Shown here: piece by piece, positions 1 to 7,168 of the stretch
How the letters are laid out: each line of letters starts with the position of its first letter
How positions within the stretch are numbered: the stretch's first letter is position 1
From: Taudactylus pleione
Taxonomy: Eukaryota > Chordata > Amphibia > Anura > Myobatrachidae
DNA length: 64,000 bases
Assembly: GCA_031769625.1 (NCBI GenBank)
Contig: JAUIMM010000644.1
Coordinates: 186,001-250,000 of the forward strand
Reading direction: 5' to 3'
The notes under the pieces: model-generated
Told to the model about the DNA's origin: nothing
Database searches by the model: none
Seen by the model: the letters and a program-made list of their open reading frames with translations, nothing else
Translations under genes and position numbers: made by a program

Positions 1-79
1 GGCGGAGAAGCGGGCCAAGTACAAGGGCAGAGTACTCTATCTGCTGAGCCTGGCGGGCCCGGTGGCAGCCCCAGCGAGG

Positions 80-2542
80 ATGGAGGAGTCTTCAGAGGCG
101 TTTTGGGAATCGAGTCTGCAGAAACAGGCTATTTCGGGTCCCAAGATGGCGCCGATGGAGGTCGGAGACGACGAGATCGGGGAAGGAGGCGGCGCGGAGA
201 TCAAGTCGGAAGACATGGTGGGTGTCTCAGCGGCTGTTGCGGGCCCGAAGGAGTTAATCCACAGAGTCCGGAAGATGGCTGCGGGGACCCGGCTCTCTGC
301 GGGTCACGATGCGGCTCACGATGCGCTTCACGGTGGCAGGGCGGAAGTGCCTTTGGTGATTGTTGCTGACGGAGCCATGGAGTTGGAGGAAGCTCCCCGC
401 CGGCTGGTGGATGGGGACGTGGCCGTGGTTCCCACGGTGATCGGGAACACTGCTGTTGGATCCGGTGAGTGTGTCATGCCTGCCGGTATTATGCTGGCGC
501 CCGGTACTGATTTGCCAGCTGTTGGGAGGAGGGTGGTAGCGGCTGACTGTGGGAATGACTCCCTTGACGCAGAAATGTTGCTGATTGCTGACAGGGTGGA
601 GGAAGATGTTAACAAGGCCACAGCTGTTGTCCCAGGGGCTCCGGTACTGAGGGCAGGTGCTAGCCTGGTACAGGGTCTGCCCCCTCTGGACAGGTCCACT
701 TTGTCGGAGGAACAATTAAAAGTTGCAGACTCACTGTATGGGGGAATAGGGGGGCCTGAGAGGATCCGTGCGGCAATTGAATTGATTGCTGAAAATAATT
801 CCAGACTGGAAAGTATGGGCCAGCCTATGCCCAAGTCTTATGCGACAATAGTGTCTGGTGGAGGGGCACCAAGGTTTCCTAATGCCGCTACCAGTGGTGA
901 TGGTGGTGGGAGTGGTATTGGTGGTGGTACCCCGATAAGAAGGCGGAATGTGGTGCAGCTAAAGTGGGTAGCTGAAGGGGACCCGCCAAGTAAGGGTGTT
1001 TTTCTAGAGATGGTTTTCTCCTTGGGATTCTCACCCATAGACCTCTTTGCCTGCATTCACCCCATCAGAACCCCGGAGTATGATCTGAGTTTTCAGACTC
1101 TGCGGGGGTTACAGGCATTTGCGTCCAGGTGGGAGGAGAAGAAGGGTGCGACACCCTTTAGTAATTACAGGTCTCAAATGGTCTCTCGCCAGGATAGGGT
1201 TAAAGTCACTATCCTGGTGAGAAATGAGAGCCTCCCAGTGCAGGACATCCTGTTCTGGTTATCCCGCTTTTGTACAGTATTGTCCACGTGCCTGGAGAAA
1301 ATTGACTACACAAAGGGGGTGTGGGGTGGAGCTTATTCTGTCTTTGTCAGGCTAAACAGGGTAGGTATAGAGACAAAGCATATTCCGGCAGCAACTTTTA
1401 TTGGCCGAGATAAGATCCAGGCTTTCTACCCCGGTCAGCCAAGAGTCTGTCATCGTTGTGGCAGCTTTAGGCATTTTTCTAACAATTGCCCTGAGGTCAA
1501 GTGTGCCATGTGTGGCGAGTTGGGTCACCTCTCTAGAGATTGTGATGTGGTGAAGTGTAATCTCTGTGGGTGTATCGGTCATCCTTATAGCCGTTGCCCC
1601 TCGGCATCGCACAATGAGGAAAGTGCTATTGGGAGTTTGCCGGTGGTCATAGAACCTCCAACGAGAGGGGCCAGTCTGAGTGACATTGAGGAGGGTGAGG
1701 AAGTAGGTAGTGGAAAAGAGGTGCTGGAAGCTGCCAAAATCCAGAAGGAGGTGCCGGTAGAGAGGGGAGAATCTTCCTTTACAGTTGTGAAGTCAAATAG
1801 GAAGAGGAGGGTAGGGCAAAGGGAGGATGTTGTCCAGCTTTCAAATCGCTTTACATTCTCTGTGGCAGATGACGAGGAGGAGGAGGTAGCGGAGAAGGGG
1901 GGGGAGATAGTAAGGCAAGAAAGTGGTGATTTGGTTCAGGTTGCTCGGCCTTCTGAGGTGAGAAAGAAGGTCAGTAGGAAAAGTACCTTTGGGGAAGCTG
2001 CGGAAGGTGCTAAAGCGAAAAACAGGAGAAGAGGGGGAAAGGTTACGGTAAAATCAAAGAATGTGGAACAGGGTGGTAAGCTGGAGTGGGACCTGTCGAA
2101 TCTGGGATTGACAGGGTCAAGTGGTGAAGGAAAGGGTTTAGGGAAGATGGAGGAGGTTGGAGTGTTTTCTGCCGGAGCAGACATAGTGGAGGAAACCCCT
2201 GAGTCTGTTATTTTGGGAGATTCTTGGGAGATGATACCTCCAAGTCAGGAAGCTCCAGTCATCTTGGTGGATCCAAAACCGCCAGATCCTGACCCTGATC
2301 CTGCTTTTGTTTCCCTGACTGGTGGGGACAGGCAGGGTATTGTTGAGGTGGGGTTGGTGTCTGCGGTTGGGGCCGATGGGCCGGGTGAACCAACTGCGGG
2401 TGCTGTGCCTCTTGGGGATGGTGTGGATGTGGTGGAGGGTGTGTGTATGGTTGTGTCATCGTCTGGTGAAGGTATCACTTCTGGGGTGCCTTGTAAGCAG
2501 GAAGGTTCCTCGGGGGAGGGGTCTTCCTGTGTAACAAAGTGA
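80..2542 (+). CDS. LINE ORF1, gag-like nucleic-acid-binding protein (about 820 aa)
   Basis: Probable RNA-binding and chaperone protein that packages the LINE transcript into a ribonucleoprotein. Domains in order, counted from the ATG at 80: a Gly/Val/Ala-rich N-terminal region of low complexity (about 1-285); a globular segment (about 290-456) that looks like an RRM-type fold because of its alternating hydrophobic strands; three consecutive CX2CX4HX4C knuckles (nt 1448-1597); then an acidic, low-complexity tail with basic patches near nt 1793 and 2015 that could be nuclear-localisation signals. I chose the ATG at 80 because it has purine at -3 and G at +4. However, the same frame has no stop back to base 2, so the true start may lie upstream, and a GTG at 62 is also in frame. 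The stop is TGA at 2540-2542. The knuckles are certain, the RRM call is tentative. Confidence 0.85.
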   Translation: MEESSEAFWESSLQKQAISGPKMAPMEVGDDEIGEGGGAEIKSEDMVGVSAAVAGPKELIHRVRKMAAGTRLSAGHDAAHDALHGGRAEVPLVIVADGAMELEEAPRRLVDGDVAVVPTVIGNTAVGSGECVMPAGIMLAPGTDLPAVGRRVVAADCGNDSLDAEMLLIADRVEEDVNKATAVVPGAPVLRAGASLVQGLPPLDRSTLSEEQLKVADSLYGGIGGPERIRAAIELIAENNSRLESMGQPMPKSYATIVSGGGAPRFPNAATSGDGGGSGIGGGTPIRRRNVVQLKWVAEGDPPSKGVFLEMVFSLGFSPIDLFACIHPIRTPEYDLSFQTLRGLQAFASRWEEKKGATPFSNYRSQMVSRQDRVKVTILVRNESLPVQDILFWLSRFCTVLSTCLEKIDYTKGVWGGAYSVFVRLNRVGIETKHIPAATFIGRDKIQAFYPGQPRVCHRCGSFRHFSNNCPEVKCAMCGELGHLSRDCDVVKCNLCGCIGHPYSRCPSASHNEESAIGSLPVVIEPPTRGASLSDIEEGEEVGSGKEVLEAAKIQKEVPVERGESSFTVVKSNRKRRVGQREDVVQLSNRFTFSVADDEEEEVAEKGGEIVRQESGDLVQVARPSEVRKKVSRKSTFGEAAEGAKAKNRRRGGKVTVKSKNVEQGGKLEWDLSNLGLTGSSGEGKGLGKMEEVGVFSAGADIVEETPESVILGDSWEMIPPSQEAPVILVDPKPPDPDPDPAFVSLTGGDRQGIVEVGLVSAVGADGPGEPTAGAVPLGDGVDVVEGVCMVVSSSGEGITSGVPCKQEGSSGEGSSCVTK
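1448..1597 (+). other. Three tandem CCHC zinc knuckles in ORF1
   Basis: Three motifs of the form CX2CX4HX4C follow one another, beginning with CHRCGSFRHFSNNC, then CAMCGELGHLSRDC, then CNLCGCIGHPYSRC. All twelve zinc ligands are present. Such knuckles bind single-stranded RNA or DNA in retroelement gag-like proteins. The complete set argues that ORF1 has not decayed. Confidence 0.95.
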
Positions 2543-2578
2543 AAGTGAAATGGAGCCCTATCTCTATAATCTAGAACT
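2543..2578 (+). other. ORF1-ORF2 spacer, 36 nt
   Basis: ORF1 and ORF2 share the same frame but are separated by the ORF1 TGA, a second TGA at 2546-2548 and a TAA shortly after. Simple readthrough therefore cannot fuse them. The short distance fits translation of ORF2 by termination and reinitiation, as proposed for other LINEs. An ATG at 2550 lies in a different frame and does not open ORF2. Confidence 0.8.
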
Positions 2579-3256
2579 ATGGCTACACACCCTATACGAT
2601 GTGCCACCATTAATGTGGCTTCCGTTTATTCTGAACGTGCTCGTTATATGGCCTTTTCTTTTTTCAACACGATTGAGGTTGATATTTTGTTTTTGCAGGA
2701 GACCAGAATAGGGGACTTGTCCACACTTCGCAGGGCCAAAAGCCAGTGGAGGAGGGGCCCATCCTATTGGTCTCTTGCGGCCGAGCCGTACGGTGGGGTG
2801 GCAGTGCTTTTTACTGATATGGTAACTGTACACAAGATTATAGAATTACAGATAGGTAGGTGTATGGTTTTGGATGTTAGCCTAAGGGGGCATGATCTCA
2901 GGCTGATTAACGTCTACGGACCGCAGTCGGCCTGGGATAGGAAGTGCCTTTTTGGGCTGATAAAACCATTCCTTTTTACGGCCCGGCAGGTTGTCTTTGG
3001 TGGTGATTTTAACACCATTGTAAGGCCCAAAGACAGGGGAGGTGCAAAGTCAACCCTGGGCTATGATGCGAGATTTTTAGTTAGTATGGTTAGAGAGGCA
3101 GGTCTGGTCGATGTGCACATTCGCCATTGTCCAGACCTCACGGGTTACACGTATCATTGTAGCAATCGTAGGTCTAGGATAGATAGGTTTTTTGTTAAGG
3201 AGAGTTCGAAAACTCTGCCTCCTGAGGTAAGGGCTGTAGAATTCTCCGACCACGTT
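2579..3256 (+). other. APE-type endonuclease domain of ORF2
   Basis: Metal and phosphate ligands of the exonuclease-endonuclease-phosphatase fold appear in the expected order: N12, E41, Y113, D143, N145, the SRID box and a final SDH. In LINEs this domain makes the first bottom-strand nick that primes reverse transcription and so sets target preference. No key residue is missing. Confidence 0.92.
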
Positions 3257-3879
3257 TGTCTGAGTGTCGCGTTGAATGCTTCGGAAACTCCTCAGAGAGG
3301 CCGGGGCCTTTGGCGTTTGAGCTCTGACCTTCTGAAAGAAGAGAGTATTAGCCAGTCCTTTAGGGATTTCTTCCAACTACAGGAGACACTTCTGGAGGCT
3401 GGTTGGTCTAGGTCTGAGTGGTGGGAAGAGTGCAAAAAAAGGACTCGAAGGCTTTTTCAGAGGCTGGTAGCACAAAAGAACTTGAGAAAAAGATGTGTCT
3501 ACCAGAGTTTGAGGAAGAAACTTGATTTCCTGATCTCTGAGTGTGGAGATAGTGGGGATATCTTCCGGGTGAAAGCTCAGTTGAGGGAGCTCCAATATGA
3601 TCGGCTGGCTTCCTTGATTTTGGAGAGGGATTATGGTAAATACCACTCGCCTGATCCCTACCAGAGTTGCAGGAAGGCGGTTGATCTAAGGGAGGTGAGG
3701 GGCCTGTATGACGGGCAGGGTACTCTCTGTGAAGACAGGGATGGTATCCTGGGGGTCATCAGGTCCTATTATACGGACCTTCTGTCTGAGCAGCCACTTA
3801 TTAGGGAGAGGATGGAGTCCTTTCTGAGGGAGACACCAGGGTTACAGAAACTTGATGCCTCCTTTGACTCTTTGGGTGA

Positions 3880-4860
3880 TGATGTGACGGTGGAGGAAGT
3901 CAAGAGGGCGATAGACAGTTTGTCTATCAAAAAATCTCCAGGTCCGGATGGTTTAACGTCCGAGTTCTTTAAAGCTTTCAGGGACATCTTGGCTCCGCGC
4001 CTTATGGAGGTCTATAATGAATGCCTGGGTGAGGGGTCGCTCCCTCCTTCCATGAGGTCTTCCGCTCTCATATTGTTATCAAAAGGTAAGGACCCGTCCC
4101 GTATTGAGAATTGGCGCCCCATCGCTCTTCTCAATACGGACAGAAAGATCCTGGCAAAAATACTGTTTAATCGGCTGATGGAAATTTCCGGGCTGGTACT
4201 GTCTCCATCTCTGCATTGCACTGTGAAGGGTCGTAGCACGTTTAGTGCTGTCCTTGGCGTCCGGGAGGCCGTGGAACGCTGTCGTGCTGAAAAGTGGGGC
4301 AAGTACTTACTGGCATTGGACCAGTCGAAGGCTTTTGACCGGGTGAACCACAAGTACCTGTGGGCTGTTCTGGAGTGGTATGGTCTTCCAGTGAGGGTGG
4401 TGGATTGGCTTCGTGTTTTATACAATAAGGCCGAAAGCTTCCCGCTTGTTAATGGTTGGGTGGGCCCTGCTTTCAAGGTTGACTCTGGTGTCCGTCAGGG
4501 ATGCCCCCTGAGCCCGCTCTTATATGTTTTCGCGATCGATCCCTTCGTAAGGAGGATTGGTTGCAGTGCATTGAGGGGGGTGCAGCTGGGCCCAGAGGCT
4601 CCATTGAGGGTGGTGGCCTACGCGGATGATGTCACTGTGGTCCTGTCCTCTGTGGCAGAGGCTCAGTGTATAGAACACCTAGTCTCCGACTACTCTGAAG
4701 CCTCGTGCTCCAGAGTAAATCAGGACAAATGTGAAGCTTTCTGGATGGGGGAGGAAGGTGATGAATTTCGCCTTCCGGACAGTCTCCCCCGGGCCAGTTC
4801 GCAGATCAAAATCTTAGGCATCATTTTTGACCGTGGTGATTATGCCACTCGAAATTGGGA
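3880..4860 (+). other. Reverse transcriptase domain of ORF2
   Basis: The finger and palm motifs of non-LTR RTs occur in order: GPDGLTSEFF, then WRPIALLNTDRKILAK, then LDQSKAFDRV (motif A), RQGCPLSPLL (motif B), AYADD (motif C) and ILGI (motif D). The three catalytic aspartates (D581 and the pair 683-684) are intact. The YADD form is usual for this superfamily. Confidence 0.95.
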
Positions 4861-5065
4861 AAAGAGGATAGAGGAAGCCAGCAGGAAAGTACAGTCCTGG
4901 AGAACTTGGCAGTTCTCCTACAGGGAAAGGGTTCACTTGTGCAAAACTTTCCTGGTTCCTATTTTTCTGTATGTCAGCTACGTGTGTTTCTTGCCACAAT
5001 CTTTGTGGTCCAAAGTGTTATCCTTGTTCTTCCTTTTATTTTGGGGGAACGGGATGAACATTGTC

Positions 5066-5068
5066 TAG
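5066..5068 (+). other. In-frame amber stop interrupting ORF2
   Basis: The TAG is codon 830 of ORF2. The reading frame before it (from 2579) and after it (to 5956) is the same, with no other stop and no indel. The downstream translation has the composition and motifs expected of an L1-type ORF2 C-terminus. One point mutation of a sense codon is the simplest explanation. Confidence 0.93.
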
Positions 5069-5956
5069 AGGGGTATAACCTACAGACCAAGGAATGAAGG
5101 TGGATTGGGTATGGTCAATCCGGTGGTGTTTTTTGCCACAACTTTTATTAAATTGAATCTTGGAAGTCTGTTTCTGGAGACTTCTCCTTGGTGGGTAGAG
5201 AGTTTTAGGGCTTGGGTGTCTCCTTTCCTTGAACTCTGGTATGATGGCGGCCGTGTTAAAGCCTTCAGAGGTAGGTCTGGTGCTCTTTCGATCTATGTCA
5301 TCCTGTGCTTGAGAGTGACAAGGCTATGGGGAGTAGTGGCGAGTGATGTCAAGACCCTTTCTAGGAAGGAGTTGGAGAGAGGCATTTTGCGGGCTCGCTT
5401 CTATGCCCCGCTATCACTGAGGGACTGCCCGGGCAAGGTTTGCTCAGATGGGATCTCTTTGATCTGTTCAGAGAGGATTCCACTGAAGTATAGGGACCTG
5501 GCCTGGCTCTCTTTTCAAGGAAGGCTCTATGTTAGGGGGCACATCAGGTGGAGAAGCGCCGATGATCGTGGTTGCCCACGGGAGGAATGTCCAGGGGAGG
5601 AGGAGACTATGGACCACTTCTTGCTTGAATGTCCCTTTAACATTGAGATTTATAAGAAAGTTTCGAGCGCCTTACGCATTCCGTGCCTTTCGGGGCTCAG
5701 TTACCCTGAGTGGGTTTACGGAGCATTCAAAGGGTATGGGCGTTATGATTTGGTCACCATTTTTGTAGTTAGTTTAGTGGTTAGATATCACACGTGGAGT
5801 GCACGGTGCTTAGTAACAACTAGAAGTAAAATCCTTCCCTGTGAGGTGGTGGCGTGTAACATTCTTCACGAGGTTAGGTCTCTGATGGAGATGGACAGGA
5901 GGAGACTGGATGCTGTTGGGTGGTCGAGGAGATGGAGGCACCTGAAGCCCCCTTAG
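5069..5956 (+). pseudogene. ORF2 C-terminal region with CCHC motif, separated by the amber stop
   Basis: This stretch continues ORF2 in the same frame for 295 codons to a TAG at 5954-5956. It opens with the basic, Gly-rich segment typical of the RT-thumb boundary (an EGGLGMVN motif near nt 5096). It contains a C-X4-C-X8-H-X4-C cluster at 5573-5632, the C-terminal cysteine-rich motif of L1-type ORF2 proteins, thought to bind RNA. The total frame, amber included, is 1125 codons, close to the family norm. An in-frame ATG exists at 5111, but there is no reason to expect independent translation. Confidence 0.88.
5573..5632 (+). other. C-terminal CCHC motif of ORF2
   Basis: Cysteines at nt 5573 and 5588, histidine at 5615 and cysteine at 5630 give C-X4-C-X8-H-X4-C, followed by Pro-Phe as in many LINE ORF2 proteins. 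It lies beyond the amber codon, so it is not part of the 829-aa product. Confidence 0.85.
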
Positions 5957-6163
5957 TGGGTGACAAAAAGTACCAGTCTTTTTCCTGTTTATCCTATGGG
6001 CTTGAAGCTCTTCTTTCCACTTCCGCAGTAGATTTTTGGATTTTTCTGGTTTTTATGGAATGATTTTCATGCGCCTAAACAGCTCCTTCATTTTCTCTAT
6101 GTGTTGGAGTTAGTGTTGGTGATAGTTTTAAAGTCTTTTTTGAAAAAGGGAATAGCTAAAAGC

Positions 6164-6193
6164 TTATTGTGTTAAAGTTTATTGTTTTAAAGA
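6164..6193 (+). repeat. Imperfect 15-bp direct repeat in LINE 3' UTR
   Basis: TTATTGTGTTAAAG (6164-6177) is followed at a spacing of 15 bp by TTATTGTTTTAAAG (6179-6192), which differs at one base. Short 3'-UTR repeats are common in LINEs. No function is claimed. Confidence 0.6.
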
Positions 6194-6414
6194 TATTTTG
6201 TTGTTTCAGGTGATGGTTTGTACACTGTCTTGTCTGGGTGGAGTGTGTGATGTGTTATGTTCAGGAGGTTTATCTGTTTTGTGGCTCTTTGCAGAATTTG
6301 ATAGAGTCATATATTTTGATTACAATAACCTGGTTGATTTTTGTATATATGGCAAAAGATATGTTGAAGTGCAGTATTTTTTCTATGTATTTATTTATAT
6401 GCTGTAAGTTTTTC

Positions 6415-6420
6415 AATAAA
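6415..6420 (+). terminator. Polyadenylation signal of the LINE
   Basis: AATAAA at 6415-6420 runs directly into AAA (6421-6423). The signal sits at the very 3' end of the element, as in many L1/Tx1 LINEs. Efficient cleavage would depend on sequence in the flanking satellite, so readthrough into the array is plausible. Confidence 0.7.
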
Positions 6421-6436
6421 AAAGGATTACCCACAA
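6421..6436. other. LINE / satellite junction
   Basis: LINE-like sequence ends AATAAAAAAGGATT. From 6429 the sequence ACCCACAAATG matches the satellite exactly, whereas the satellite normally has CCAAG before ACCCAC. The breakpoint is therefore between 6428 and 6429, give or take a base of microhomology. A target-site duplication cannot be judged because the 5' end of the LINE is outside the window. Confidence 0.85.
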
Positions 6437-6612
6437 ATGTGATGTGAAATGGTTTTTCTCCCATGTTGCGTTTAAGAGAAAACAGCAAATGCACGTTTTA
6501 GGCCAAAATGCATTGAAAGCAATGGAAACAACAAAAGCGCATACTTTGTGATATCTCCTCTTGTAGCAAACACAGACAGCTCAAAATTTCACTGGATGTG
6601 TTGAAGACCAAG
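6429..6612 (+). repeat. Reference 184-bp satellite monomer (first unit beside the LINE)
   Basis: This first unit agrees with the array consensus along its whole length: GCG at unit 40-42, CACG at 64-67, CATTG at 83-87, GGAAACAAC, AGCGCAT, TGATATC and TTTCACTGG. Edge monomers of satellite arrays are usually diverged, so its consensus state suggests it was internal to the array when the LINE arrived. Confidence 0.9.
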
Positions 6613-6795
6613 ACCCACAAATGTGATGTGAAATGGTTTTTCTCCCATGTTGCATTTACGAGAAAACAGCAAATGCACATTTTAGGCCAAAATGCATTGA
6701 AAGCAATGGAAACACAAAAGCGCATACTTTGTGTTATCTCCTCTTGTAGCAAACACAGACAGCTCAAAATTTCACTGGATGTGTTGAAGACCAAA
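6613..6795 (+). repeat. 183-bp monomer type (marked GCATTTACGAG)
   Basis: This variant carries GCATTTACGAG instead of GCGTTTAAGAG, loses one base (GGAAACACAAAAG), has TGTTATC instead of TGATATC, and ends CCAAA rather than CCAAG. I count about eighteen copies before 35 kb and only two later (near 54.15 and 60.96 kb). In thirteen copies it directly follows a unit with a 2-bp insertion (CAAAAACACAG). It is usually followed by a unit with AAATCG in place of AAATGG. Confidence 0.85.
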
Positions 6796-6979
6796 ACCCA
6801 CAAATGTGATGTGAAATCGTTTTTCTCCCATGTTGCGTTTAAGAGAAATCAGCAAATGCAAGTTTTAGGCCAAAATGCATTGAAAGCAATGGAAATAACA
6901 AAAGCGCATACTTTGTGATATCTCCTCTTGTAGCAAACACAGACAGCTCAAAATTTCACTGGATGTGTTGAAGACCAAG

Positions 6980-7168
6980 ACCCACCCCACAAATGTGATG
7001 TGAAATGGTTTTTCTCCCATGTTGCGTTTAAGAGAAAACAGCAAATGCACGTTTTAGGCCAAAATGCATTGAAAGCAATGAAAACAACAAAAGCGCATAC
7101 TTTGTGATATCTCCTCTTGTAGCAAACACAGACAGCTCAAAATTTCACTGGATGTGTTGAAGACCAAG
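6980..7168 (+). repeat. 189-bp monomer with 5-bp insertion (CCCACCCCAC)
   Basis: The start of the unit reads CCCACCCCAC in place of CCCAC, a 5-bp gain. The same allele occurs only at 6981, 14164, 19873 and 27423. Each time it follows a unit carrying AAATCAGC in place of AAACAGC, so it marks four copies of one larger block. Confidence 0.9.

Larger units (their letters stand above)
2579..5068 (+). pseudogene. LINE ORF2, endonuclease-reverse transcriptase, truncated by amber stop (829 aa)
   Basis: The catalytic protein of the element. The ATG at 2579 has A at -3 and G at +4. Residues 1-225 form an APE-like endonuclease: N12, E41 in a QET motif, the NVYGP strand (111-115), D143 and N145 in GGDFN, S199-D202 in SRID, and D224-H225 in the SDH motif. 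The reverse transcriptase follows: GPDG/SEFF near nt 3935, palm motif A with D581 and AFD (585-587), motif B RQGCPLSPLL (from 639), motif C YADD (681-684) and the LGI motif near nt 4814. Every catalytic residue checked is present. Translation ends at the TAG at 5066-5068, while the same frame stays open to 5956. The product would lack the C-terminal cysteine-rich region that L1-type ORF2 proteins need for full activity. Confidence 0.9.
1..6428 (+). mobile_element. LINE, L1 superfamily / Tx1-like non-LTR retrotransposon, 5' end outside window
   Basis: Seen: a long ORF1 with three CCHC knuckles, then ORF2 with an APE-type endonuclease and a reverse transcriptase, then a T-rich 3' UTR ending in AATAAA and a short A-run directly against satellite DNA. 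No LTRs, integrase or visible RNase H. Known: this order defines L1-superfamily LINEs, and the multi-knuckle ORF1 plus the ORF2 style fit the Tx1 group of fish and amphibians. The element mobilises by target-primed reverse transcription: ORF2 protein nicks DNA and copies its own RNA from the nick. Odd: ORF2 has one in-frame amber stop, so this copy is probably non-autonomous, although otherwise well preserved and therefore likely young. The left limit is unknown because ORF1's frame is still open at base 2. The subfamily assignment is from recognition only. Confidence 0.93.
5957..6428 (+). other. LINE 3' UTR
   Basis: About 470 nt, clearly more T-rich than the ORFs and without a convincing reading frame. 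Two overlapping short frames near 6198-6447 encode hydrophobic, low-complexity peptides and are judged chance. In an active element the ORF2 protein would recognise the 3' end of this region to start cDNA synthesis. It ends with AATAAA, a short A-run and the bases GGATT before satellite sequence begins. Confidence 0.8.

Noticed and set aside
254..2610. Minus-strand frames opposite ORF1
   Set aside because: They are Pro/Ser/Thr-rich shadows of a G-rich coding strand, with no recognisable domain.
5105..5956. A separate gene downstream of ORF2
   Set aside because: It is in the same frame as ORF2, separated only by the amber codon, and has the ORF2 C-terminal CCHC motif.
6198..6447. Two overlapping frames of 69 codons after ORF2
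   Set aside because: They are hydrophobic, low-complexity translations of the T-rich 3' UTR. The right-hand one reads into the satellite.
6429..6612. The satellite being derived from the LINE 3' UTR
   Set aside because: No shared stretch beyond short A/T-rich words is visible between 5957-6428 and the monomer.
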